12,811 nt of DNA from Planctomycetota bacterium (GTDB taxonomy: Bacteria > Planctomycetota > UBA1135 > GCA-002686595). Positions within the stretch are counted from its first letter, which is position 1. Every line of letters begins with the position of its first letter. Location: positions 1 to 12,811 of the forward strand of contig JAKVCE010000032.1 of assembly GCA_022447405.1 (NCBI GenBank), read 5' to 3'. A program made the position numbers and the translations under genes. Below are positions 1 through 6,639 of this stretch, piece after piece. The notes under the pieces are model-generated. The model made no database searches. It saw nothing but the letters and a program-made list of their open reading frames with translations, and was not told the origin of the DNA.

Positions 1-359
1 ACGAGCACGTCGCCGCCGTCTAGCGTGCACGGCTCTTCTAGGCGCAGGACCTCGCGGTCCGTGGGCAGGTGAGGCGTGAGCGTGTCTACCTCTCCGCGTC
101 GCGACTGGGCGCCGGGTCGCGTGAGCACGACACACTCATCCAAGACGACCGCGGCGTCTTCGACGAAGCAGCCGTCTGGGTGTTCAGTGAGGGCGGGCAG
201 CTCGATGACCTCATCGCACAGCTCTCGGAGCACATCGAGGTAGGCGACGTGCTCCGCGTGCGCGGCGTCAGGGTCGATGGCCTCGCGCTCGAAGTGCGTG
301 AGCTCGCACGCCTCAAGCTCGGGGCCGACCCATCGCGTCAAGGCGGTCAGCTTGGGCAC
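1..359 (-). CDS. Dimethylarginine dimethylaminohydrolase (DDAH)-family amidinohydrolase, N-terminal part, cut by the window edge
   Basis: About 119 codons of the N-terminal half are visible; the rest lies to the left of the window. The translation contains the DDAH signature blocks FVEDAAVV (about residues 65-72), a LTRPGA block followed by SRRGE (about 79-90), and LDGGDVL (about 112-118). These line the active site of bacterial N-omega,N-omega-dimethylarginine dimethylaminohydrolases, which hydrolyse methylated arginine to citrulline and dimethylamine. The catalytic His and Cys lie in the missing C-terminal half, so activity cannot be judged; a related guanidino-group hydrolase is possible. 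The start is a GTG at 357-359, the first start after the upstream in-frame stop at 378-380, with GAGAG a few bases before it. That same stop ends the TM2 gene, leaving an 18-base gap and implying one operon. Confidence 0.82.
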   Translation of the reverse strand, partial: MPKLTALTRWVGPELEACELTHFEREAIDPDAAHAEHVAYLDVLRELCDEVIELPALTEHPDGCFVEDAAVVLDECVVLTRPGAQSRRGEVDTLTPHLPTDREVLRLEEPCTLDGGDVL

Positions 360-377
360 AGCTCTCTCGCGTGAGGC

Positions 378-623
378 TTAGAACCAGGCCTTGCGGCCTT
401 CGACATATTCCTTGACGAAGTCCTCATCGCTCTTGGTGAGGTAGATGATCCCCTCGACCAGGCTGATGAGCGACCCGATGCCACAGGCGAGGACGAGCAC
501 GAGCCGTATGAGGCCGCCTACCACGTCTCCCAAGACGAAGCGATGGACGCCTCCAAAGCAGGAAAGAACGATGCCTAAGACACCGGCGAGGATCTTCTTG
601 TCAGCTCCAGGAACCGAGCTCAT
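378..623 (-). CDS. TM2-domain small membrane protein
   Basis: This 81-residue protein has two predicted membrane segments (about residues 11-25 and 35-60). Between them is the TM2-family turn GVHRFVLG, close to the family pattern G-x-H-x-F-Y-L-G with Val replacing Tyr. The charged tail KSDEDFVKEYVEGRKAWF is probably cytoplasmic. TM2 proteins are small two-helix membrane proteins with no settled biochemical role. The ATG at 621-623 is preceded by a good ribosome binding site (AGGAG, 7 bases upstream). The gene ends 18 bases before the GTG of the DDAH-family gene and is probably co-transcribed with it. Family assignment is firm; function is unknown. Confidence 0.8.
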   Translation of the reverse strand: MSSVPGADKKILAGVLGIVLSCFGGVHRFVLGDVVGGLIRLVLVLACGIGSLISLVEGIIYLTKSDEDFVKEYVEGRKAWF

Positions 624-714
624 GTGTATCTCCTATTGGGGGTGTGATCACGTCATCGGGACGCGCGACCATCATTTCGCCTACGCCGCGTTGGAACCAG
701 CCGAGAACGGACAT
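601..714 (-). other. Candidate 37-codon ORF overlapping the TM2 start, possible leader peptide or remnant of a longer gene
   Basis: An ATG at 712-714 with AAGG 5 bases upstream opens a frame that begins MSVLGWFQRGVGEMMVARPDD and ends at 601-603, overlapping the TM2 start by 23 bases in another frame. The first 22 or so codons have mostly C/G in the third position, as in neighbouring genes; the remainder does not. From memory the opening residues look like the start of SPFH/virion-core-like proteins, which would make this a truncated remnant, but that is a weak recollection. It could equally be a translated leader coupled to TM2, or chance. Confidence 0.2.
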
Positions 715-760
715 GAGGGCCTTCTGTCTGGGGTTGAGCGGTGAGTGGTGGGTCGCGAAG

Positions 761-782
761 ACTCAAGATCGCTCTCTTGAGT
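761..782. promoter_or_regulatory. Perfect 8-bp inverted repeat (ACTCAAGA-N6-TCTTGAGT), candidate operator
   Basis: The arms at 761-768 and 775-782 are exact reverse complements separated by TCGCTC. The repeat lies roughly midway between two divergent transcription units (TM2/DDAH leftward, the ferredoxin-NrfD operon rightward), 140 bases upstream of the latter. A two-fold symmetric site of this size fits a dimeric helix-turn-helix regulator. It does not match the FNR pattern TTGAT-N4-ATCAA. A smaller repeat, CTCCT-N4-AGGAG, follows at 807-820. No clear promoter could be assigned on either strand here. Confidence 0.45.
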
Positions 783-882
783 ACGCAGAGGATACGGTCG
801 CATTTACTCCTTCGCAGGAGAAGCGAGGATCAAGGCGTGAGGAGTGGCAGAAAGAGGCGCACAATGGACCCCTGCGGGACTG

Positions 883-903
883 ACCTGACGCCCCCAGTCA
901 GGT
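883..903. promoter_or_regulatory. Perfect 7-bp inverted repeat (ACCTGAC-N7-GTCAGGT) just upstream of the ferredoxin-NrfD gene
   Basis: The arms at 883-889 and 897-903 are exact reverse complements around a C-rich spacer, ending 19 bases before the ATG at 923. The start codon itself has no good Shine-Dalgarno sequence. The repeat could be an operator for the molybdo-enzyme operon or, if transcribed, a hairpin in the leader that affects translation. The sequence alone does not decide between these. Confidence 0.45.
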
Positions 904-922
904 AGAACACCGCTCCCACCTT

Positions 923-2464
923 ATGCAGCTCGGCTTCGTCATAGACCACTCCCGGTGCATCGGCTGTCACGCCTGCACCGTCGCTTGCAAGAGCGAGAAC
1001 GGTGTCCCCGTCGGGGACTTCCGCACCTGGGTCAAGTACACCGAGACGGGGACCTTCCCGACGGTCCGCCGAGACTTCGCCGTCCTGCGTTGCAACCAGT
1101 GCACGGACGCCCCCTGCGTCACGATCTGCCCGGTGACAGCCCTGGACAAGCGACCGGACGGGATCGTCGACGTGGACCCGGAGCAGTGCATCGGCTGCAA
1201 GGGCTGCATGCACGGCTGTCCCTACGACGCGCTCTACATCAACGAGGCCACAGGGACCGCGGAGAAGTGCCACTTCTGCGCGCACCGCACCGAGCAAGGG
1301 CTCGCGCCTGCCTGCGCGGTGGTCTGTCCTACGGAGGCGATCATCCCCGGTGACTTTGACGACCCTGAGAGCCGCGTGAGTCGCATGCGCGATGAGCACG
1401 CGCTCACGGCGCGCAAGACCGAGGCCGGCACCGGGCCGAACGTCCTTTACCGTGAGGTCGACGAGGCTGGTATCGACCCCGGGCTTACGAACCTCTCCGA
1501 GGGCTTCATCTGGTCAGAGAACCCGACCGGAGACCGCGTGGACGCGCAGCTCTTCGAGGCCATGGAGCAGCGCGCCGACACGCGCACGGTCTACGACGTC
1601 CCGCGCAAGCAGCTCTGGGGCGGGAAGATCACGGGCTATCTCTTCGCCAAATCTATCGCCGCCGGAGCGTTCCTCGCGGGCTGGGCGAGCCAGCTCCTCA
1701 TGAACAACGACGAGTGGGGGCCGCTCACCGCAGGCTACTCGATGATCGGACTCACCTTCCTCATGATCACGGGCGCGCTCCTCGTCGCAGACCTCAAGCG
1801 GCCGAGCCGCTTCTGGAAGATCCTCGTGCGCCCCAACTGGAGCTCGTGGCTGGCGCGAGGCACGTATCTCATCGTGGTTTACTCGGCGCTCCTCTGCGTC
1901 TGGGTCGCGATGCCGTTCCTTCCGGTAGAGCCGAGCGACGCTGTCTACTACTCGCTCGGGTGGGCGACGTGCGTTATGGCCGCGCTCACAGCCTGCTACA
2001 CCGGCTGGCTCTTCGCCCAGGCGAAGGGTCGCGTGCTCTGGATGAAGCGGGGCTACTGGGCCCACCTCATCGCCCAAGCCTTCGTCGCCGGGTCCGCGAT
2101 GATCATGGTCGCGATCGGAGTCATCGGCGCCGTAGGCTCAGAGGAGATGCGGCACCTCGGGAGCGTCCTCGTTGTCTCTCTCGTCGTGCACTACCTCTTC
2201 ATCAAGAGCGAGGGCCGGATGGCCCCGGCGCGGCGTGAAGAGGAGTATGGCCGCGTCATCCGGCTCATCACGGAGGGTCCCTTCTCGAAGCGTCACCTCG
2301 CGAGCCTCGTCCTCGGGGTCGTGTTGCCTGTGGGCTTGGTCGCGATGAGCCAGATGCTCGGTCTCTACATATTGGAGCCTGTCGCGGGCGCGCTCGCCCT
2401 TATCGGCCTGTGGATCGAAAAAGACACCTTCGTGAGGGCGGGGCAGGCGCTCCCGATCAGCTGA
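923..2464 (+). CDS. Fused four-cluster ferredoxin / NrfD-type membrane anchor subunit of a molybdopterin oxidoreductase
   Basis: The 513-residue protein carries the electron-transfer and quinone-reacting parts of a complex iron-sulfur molybdoenzyme in one chain. Residues 1-140 are a DmsB/NrfC-type ferredoxin with all 16 cysteines for four [4Fe-4S] clusters: C12/15/18/22, C57/60/65/69, C89/92/95/99 and C116/119/131/135. A linker (about 140-232) leads to an NrfD-like membrane domain (about 235-513) of roughly eight hydrophobic helices. In most relatives these are two separate proteins; the fused form is a known architecture. There is no export signal, so the ferredoxin domain probably stays in the cytoplasm. 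The ATG at 923 gives the usual family N terminus (MQLGFVIDHSRCIGC), although no strong ribosome binding site precedes it. The stop overlaps the next start (TGATG), indicating coupled translation with the catalytic subunit. Confidence 0.9.
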   Translation: MQLGFVIDHSRCIGCHACTVACKSENGVPVGDFRTWVKYTETGTFPTVRRDFAVLRCNQCTDAPCVTICPVTALDKRPDGIVDVDPEQCIGCKGCMHGCPYDALYINEATGTAEKCHFCAHRTEQGLAPACAVVCPTEAIIPGDFDDPESRVSRMRDEHALTARKTEAGTGPNVLYREVDEAGIDPGLTNLSEGFIWSENPTGDRVDAQLFEAMEQRADTRTVYDVPRKQLWGGKITGYLFAKSIAAGAFLAGWASQLLMNNDEWGPLTAGYSMIGLTFLMITGALLVADLKRPSRFWKILVRPNWSSWLARGTYLIVVYSALLCVWVAMPFLPVEPSDAVYYSLGWATCVMAALTACYTGWLFAQAKGRVLWMKRGYWAHLIAQAFVAGSAMIMVAIGVIGAVGSEEMRHLGSVLVVSLVVHYLFIKSEGRMAPARREEEYGRVIRLITEGPFSKRHLASLVLGVVLPVGLVAMSQMLGLYILEPVAGALALIGLWIEKDTFVRAGQALPIS

Positions 2465-5187
2465 TGGCCCAAGAAGGACTGCCCCCCCGCAAAGAGCCTG
2501 GGCGCGAGTCGCCCTGGGAGCTCGCCGTCGGCCCCTCCCCGGAGCACTGGGACGACTGGGTCGAGCTGGACGCCCAGGCCTGGCCTGAGCGCAAGGAGCG
2601 GCACTACCGCTGCGTCCCGACGATCTGCTTCAACTGCGAGTCAGCCTGCGGGCTCCTGGCCTTCGTGGACAAGGAGAGCGGGGAGATCGAGAAGTTCGAG
2701 GGCAACCCGGTGCACCCGGGCTCGCGGGGCAGGACCTGCGCCAAGGGCCCGGCGACGATCAATCAGGTGCGCGACCCCGAGCGGATCCTCAAGCCCCTAA
2801 AGCGCAAGGGCGAGCGCGGCAGCGGAGAGTGGGAGGAGGTCTCCTGGGACGAGGCCCTCGATGACATCGCCGGTCGCATCCGCGCCGCTATCCAAGAGGA
2901 CCGGCACGAGGACGTCATGTACCACGTCGGCAGACCTGGCGAGGATCACTTCGTGATGCGCATGCTCCAGGCTTGGGGCATCGACGGGCACAACAGCCAC
3001 ACGAACGTCTGCAGCGCGTCGGCGCGCTTCGGCTTCACGACATGGTTCGGGGCGGACCGCCCCTCACCGGACTACTCCCAGGCGAAGTTCGCGCTCTTGC
3101 TCTCGGCGCACCTCGAGACCGGCCACTACTTCAACCCGCACGCCCAGCGGATCATCGAGGCGAAGGAGCGCGGCACGAAGATCGCGGTGGTCGACACGCG
3201 GCTCTCGAACACGACCGCGCACGCCGACAAGTGGATCTCGTCTTGGCCTGGGAGCGAGGCGGCCTTGCTCCTCGCCGTCGCGCGCGAGCTCCTCGAGCGT
3301 GACACCATCGACCACGGCTTCGTCGAGCGCTGGACGAACTGGCGCGCCTTCCTCAAAGTGAAGGACGCTGATGGGCCCGGGACCTTCGCGCGCTTCTTGG
3401 AGCTCCTGCGCGCTGAGTACGCCCGCTTCACGCCGGAGTACGCGGTGGAGGAGTGCAAGATCGAGCCCGGCACCATCGAGTACCTCGCGGACGAGATCGC
3501 AGCTGCAGGCAGCCAGTTCACGAGCCACCTCTGGCGCAACGCCGCCTCCGGTCACCACGGAGGCTGGCAGGTCGCGCGCGCGCTCCTCTTCCTGCACGTG
3601 CTCTCAGGCTCGGTCGGCACGCCCGGGGGCCTCAACCCCAACTCATGGGACAAGTTCGCGCCGAAGCCGCCGCTCGCGCCGCCGGCGCACTCGCGCTGGA
3701 ACGAGAAGCTCTTCCCCAAGGAGTATCCGCTCGCGCACTACGAGATGAGCTTCCTCTTGCCGCACCTCTTGGAGCACCAAGACTCGAAGCTGGACGTCTA
3801 CTTCACTCGGGTCTACAACCCCGTGTGGACCAACCCGGACGGCTGCACTTGGATCGAGATGCTGGAGGACCCCGATCGGATCGGGCTCCACGTCGCCCTG
3901 ACGCCGACCTGGTCTGAGACCGCTCAGTGGGCTGACTACGTGCTCCCTATGGGCTTGGGTCCGGAGCGCCACGACATCATGAGCCAGGAGACCCACGCGG
4001 GGACTTGGATCGGCTTCCGCCAACCCGTCGGCCGCGAGCACCACCGCCAGGAGACTGGCGAGGCCCTAGACACCCTCGGAACGAACCCCGGTGATGTCTG
4101 GGAGGAGGCGGAGTTCTGGATCGCGCTCACCTGGCGCATCGACCCCGACGGTTCGCTCGGGATCTCCAAGTACTTCGAGTCCAAAGAGCGGCCGGGCGAG
4201 GCGCAGACAATGGACGAGTACTTCGGAGACATCTTCGAGAACTCTGTCCCTGGCCTGCCCGAGGCCGCAGAGAAGGAGGGCGTCACGCCGCTGGAGTACA
4301 TGCGCCGCTACGGCGCCTTCGCTGTCCCGTACGGCGGGCAGGAGCGCTACGAGAAGGAGGGCGAGGTGGAGCTCGCAGACGGCGCGCGAAAGGCGGGCTT
4401 CGGCACGCCGAGCGGACTGCTGGAGTTCTACTCGCCGACCATCGCGGAGTGGGGCTTCGAGGAGCACGCGATCCCGAACTACCTCGAGAGCCAGGTGAAC
4501 TGGCGCGGCCTCGACCTAGAGAAGGGAGAGCGCGCGCTGCTCCCGACCTTCCGCTTGCCCACCCTCATCCACACCCGCAGCGCGAACTCCAAGTGGCTGC
4601 AGGAGATCTCCCACACCAACCCGCTCTGGGTGCACCCGGAGGACGCCGAGGTGCTCAAGCTCGAGAACGGCGGTCTCGCCCGGGTCGCGACGGAGATCGG
4701 CTACTTCGTGGTGAGGGTCTGGGTCACGGAGGGGATCCACCCTGGGGTCGTCGCCTGCTCGCATCACGTGGGCCGCTGGCGCTTGCACCGGGAGGTCGGC
4801 GGCGCGCAGATCGCCTCGAACCTCGTCGACATCGAGCGCGAGGACGGGACCTTCCTCTTCCGCCAGAAGCAGTCGATCGCGCCCTTCGAGTCATCGGACC
4901 CCGACACCGAGCGGATCCACTGGAAGGAGGCCGGCGTCAACCAGAACCTCACCTTCCCGGTCCAGCCTGACCCTGCGAGCGGGATGCACTGCTGGCACCA
5001 GAAGGTCACGGTCTCGGCGGCGGAAGAGGGCGACCGCTACGGCGACGTCTTCGTCGACACGAAGCGCTCTCGAGAGGTCTTCCGCGAGTGGATGACGAAG
5101 ACCAAGCCCGCGCCGGTGGGGGGCTTACGCCGTCCGCTCTGGATGAACCGCCCGCTGAAGCCGACAGAGGACGCCTATCGGCTCTAG
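2464..5187 (+). CDS. Molybdopterin (bis-MGD) oxidoreductase catalytic subunit, PadB-like, substrate unknown
   Basis: The 907-residue protein is a DMSO-reductase-superfamily catalytic subunit. The N-terminal [4Fe-4S] site is C55-x2-C58-x3-C62-x29-C92. The conserved block HTNVCSAS (about 179-186) puts C183 where the molybdenum-ligating residue is expected. The stretch HLETGHYFNPHAQRIIEAK and the C-terminal molybdopterin dinucleotide-binding domain (about 700-870) are typical of a subfamily often annotated as phenylacetyl-CoA:acceptor oxidoreductase, but the substrate cannot be read from sequence. No twin-arginine signal precedes the FeS motif, unlike most exported Psr/Phs/Ttr relatives, so a cytoplasmic substrate is likely. 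I chose the ATG at 2464 (TGATG overlap with the upstream stop); an in-frame ATG at 2410 would add 18 residues that look unlike the family and lie inside the upstream gene. The stop is shared with the converging gene in a CTAG. Confidence 0.9.
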   Translation: MAQEGLPPRKEPGRESPWELAVGPSPEHWDDWVELDAQAWPERKERHYRCVPTICFNCESACGLLAFVDKESGEIEKFEGNPVHPGSRGRTCAKGPATINQVRDPERILKPLKRKGERGSGEWEEVSWDEALDDIAGRIRAAIQEDRHEDVMYHVGRPGEDHFVMRMLQAWGIDGHNSHTNVCSASARFGFTTWFGADRPSPDYSQAKFALLLSAHLETGHYFNPHAQRIIEAKERGTKIAVVDTRLSNTTAHADKWISSWPGSEAALLLAVARELLERDTIDHGFVERWTNWRAFLKVKDADGPGTFARFLELLRAEYARFTPEYAVEECKIEPGTIEYLADEIAAAGSQFTSHLWRNAASGHHGGWQVARALLFLHVLSGSVGTPGGLNPNSWDKFAPKPPLAPPAHSRWNEKLFPKEYPLAHYEMSFLLPHLLEHQDSKLDVYFTRVYNPVWTNPDGCTWIEMLEDPDRIGLHVALTPTWSETAQWADYVLPMGLGPERHDIMSQETHAGTWIGFRQPVGREHHRQETGEALDTLGTNPGDVWEEAEFWIALTWRIDPDGSLGISKYFESKERPGEAQTMDEYFGDIFENSVPGLPEAAEKEGVTPLEYMRRYGAFAVPYGGQERYEKEGEVELADGARKAGFGTPSGLLEFYSPTIAEWGFEEHAIPNYLESQVNWRGLDLEKGERALLPTFRLPTLIHTRSANSKWLQEISHTNPLWVHPEDAEVLKLENGGLARVATEIGYFVVRVWVTEGIHPGVVACSHHVGRWRLHREVGGAQIASNLVDIEREDGTFLFRQKQSIAPFESSDPDTERIHWKEAGVNQNLTFPVQPDPASGMHCWHQKVTVSAAEEGDRYGDVFVDTKRSREVFREWMTKTKPAPVGGLRRPLWMNRPLKPTEDAYRL

Positions 5188-5534
5188 CGCTCTTCCAGCC
5201 AGTGGAAGCGTAAGTCCGATCTGATGAACGGCCCCAAGTGGGCTGTGTTGCCCGTCTCTTTGCGCCAGTTGATGTATGCCGCTTGGTGCGCTCGGGTCTC
5301 CCACTCTTCGTAGAGCCAGACGGTGCTGTCATCTCCCTCATCAGTCCACACGGTCACAGCCATGCAGCCGTCGTAGGCGCGGGTGTCGTGCAGGATCTCA
5401 TGGAGAGCCGTGATGAACTCATCGCGCGTCTCAGGGTGAACCGGGAACTCAACGAGGATCTTCTCGTGCGCGGACGGGGTCGTCGCGCAGGAGCTGAGGA
5501 CGGCGAGGGCGAGGGTGCAGCAGAGGAGTCTCAT
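5184..5534 (-). CDS. ABM-fold (antibiotic biosynthesis monooxygenase-like) lipoprotein
   Basis: From the ATG at 5532-5534 this is a 116-residue protein with a short lipoprotein signal peptide ending in the lipobox LSSC, so Cys16 would be lipidated. The remainder (about 24-115) fits the dimeric alpha/beta-barrel ABM family: an opening beta strand (EKILVEFPV), a helix with the DEFITALHEIL pattern, a second strand ending in the VWLYEEWET block, and a helix with HQAAYINWRK. ABM-like proteins range from quinol monooxygenases to proteins with no known reaction; a lipid-anchored envelope form is less common and no catalytic residue can be named. An in-frame TTG at 5570 would spoil the signal peptide and lies in a hairpin, so the ATG is preferred even though its ribosome binding site is poor. 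The stop overlaps the molybdo-enzyme stop tail to tail. Confidence 0.7.
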   Translation of the reverse strand: MRLLCCTLALAVLSSCATTPSAHEKILVEFPVHPETRDEFITALHEILHDTRAYDGCMAVTVWTDEGDDSTVWLYEEWETRAHQAAYINWRKETGNTAHLGPFIRSDLRFHWLEER

Positions 5535-5564
5535 GGGAGTGAAGCTATGTGAGGTTGGAGAGGA

Positions 5565-5590
5565 GGGCAAGGAGGAGACCTCCTCTGCCC
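5565..5590. other. Stem-loop between the MDR oxidoreductase and the ABM lipoprotein gene
   Basis: GGGCA plus AGGAGG (5565-5575) pairs with CCTCCT plus TGCCC (5579-5590), with a single unpaired C and a 3-base loop, giving an 11-bp stem in the spacer between the two minus-strand genes. No T-run follows on the minus strand, so it is not a standard intrinsic terminator. It may slow or attenuate transcription into the lipoprotein gene, or protect the upstream transcript's 3' end. Confidence 0.4.
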
Positions 5591-5601
5591 CCGCAAGGTC
5601 T

Positions 5602-6630
5602 TCACGGACAGATCAGGGTCTTCCCCGCGGTCATGTCATTCATATAAGCCTCGATCCCACCTACGGCGTCATCCAGTGAGACGCGTCGAGCGATCTGGGT
5701 CTGGAAGGTCCCGTCAGCGAAGAGGCGCTGCACCTTGCGTGCGGCTGAGAGCAGCCGGAGCGGGCCCGCTTGCTCCATCCAGTGGACGAGGTAGAAGCCC
5801 TCGACCCCGGAGGCGTTCGAGAGGACCGGGCCGAGGTCCATGGGCATCTCGCGCACCCCGGCGAGCACGCCGTAGACGAGCACCTTCGAGCGCGGCGGCA
5901 TCGCCGCGAGGAGCTGCGCGGGGCTCTCCCCCGCGATCGCGTCGAAGGCGATGGTCGCCTTGAGCTCCTTCGCCTTGGCCGCGAGGTCCTCCTCGAAGCT
6001 CGGAGTGGAGGAGTCGAGGACGTGCTCTGCGCCGAGCGAGCGGATCAACTCGGCTTGCTCAGGGCGTCGGACCGTATGGATGATCGGATACCCCTCGCGC
6101 TTCGCGAGGGCGACCATCATGCGGCCGAGCTGGCTGGCAGCGGCTGTGGAGATCGCAGCGCGGTGGCCTCCGCGCCGCGCCTCACCGAACATCCCCATGA
6201 CCGACATGGGGTTCACGATGAGGTCCGCTGCTTGCTCGGTGCTGACGTCCTTGGCGAGGGGGATGCAGCGCGCAGCTTCGGTGAGGCAGTACTCACCCCA
6301 AGAGCCGTCTGCGGTCTCTAGGCTCCCGAAGGCGACGCGGCGACCGCGCAGGAAGCGGCCGAAGAGCCCAGGTCCGGCGGCGACGACCGTACCTGCGCCC
6401 TCCCAACCAGGCGCGGTGGGGAGCTCTTTGGGCGTGGCGTAGTTGCCCGTCAGGAAGATGATGTCGGAGGGATTGCAGGCGGCTGCCTCTACGCGCACGA
6501 GGACCTGTCCGGGCCCAGGGCTCGGTACAGCGCGCTCCTCCACGCGGAGAGAGCGCACCGCGGCCACGTGGTCGAGGTTGTAGTCGGGGAGGACGAGCGC
6601 CTTGGCGGCGTCGGGGATCGCAGGCGCCAC
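5602..6630 (-). CDS. Medium-chain (MDR) NAD(P)H-dependent oxidoreductase, quinone/enoyl reductase-like
   Basis: This 342-residue protein has the MDR architecture: an N-terminal GroES-like catalytic domain (about 1-125) with the NPSD motif at 53-56 and the glycine-rich PGWEGAGTVV at 74-83, then a Rossmann domain (about 130-290) with a nucleotide-binding loop in STAAASQLGRMM (161-172) and the later SLGAEHVLDSS. The cysteine pattern of zinc-dependent alcohol dehydrogenases is absent, so a zinc-free quinone oxidoreductase or 2-enoyl-thioester (MECR-like) reductase is likely; the substrate cannot be named. The start is a GTG at 6628-6630 with GAGG 6 bases upstream. It lies 9 bases downstream of the proS stop and is probably co-transcribed with proS. 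Confidence 0.82.
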   Translation of the reverse strand: MAPAIPDAAKALVLPDYNLDHVAAVRSLRVEERAVPSPGPGQVLVRVEAAACNPSDIIFLTGNYATPKELPTAPGWEGAGTVVAAGPGLFGRFLRGRRVAFGSLETADGSWGEYCLTEAARCIPLAKDVSTEQAADLIVNPMSVMGMFGEARRGGHRAAISTAAASQLGRMMVALAKREGYPIIHTVRRPEQAELIRSLGAEHVLDSSTPSFEEDLAAKAKELKATIAFDAIAGESPAQLLAAMPPRSKVLVYGVLAGVREMPMDLGPVLSNASGVEGFYLVHWMEQAGPLRLLSAARKVQRLFADGTFQTQIARRVSLDDAVGGIEAYMNDMTAGKTLICP

Positions 6631-6639
6631 CGTCAGCCT

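Noticed and set aside
69..374. 101-codon plus-strand ORF at the left edge
   Set aside because: The opposite strand encodes conserved DDAH motifs from a GTG at 359, which explains the region.
761..782. FNR-type binding site controlling the molybdo-enzyme operon
   Set aside because: The half-sites (ACTCAAGA/TCTTGAGT with a 6-base spacer) do not match TTGAT-N4-ATCAA in sequence or spacing.
2410..2463. Earlier ATG for the molybdopterin oxidoreductase
   Set aside because: It lies inside the upstream NrfD coding region and adds 18 charged residues without a Tat motif; the TGATG-coupled ATG at 2464 is the better start.
5535..5570. TTG start for the ABM lipoprotein
   Set aside because: It would place 12 polar residues before the signal peptide and lies inside a stem-loop; the ATG at 5534 gives a normal lipoprotein signal.
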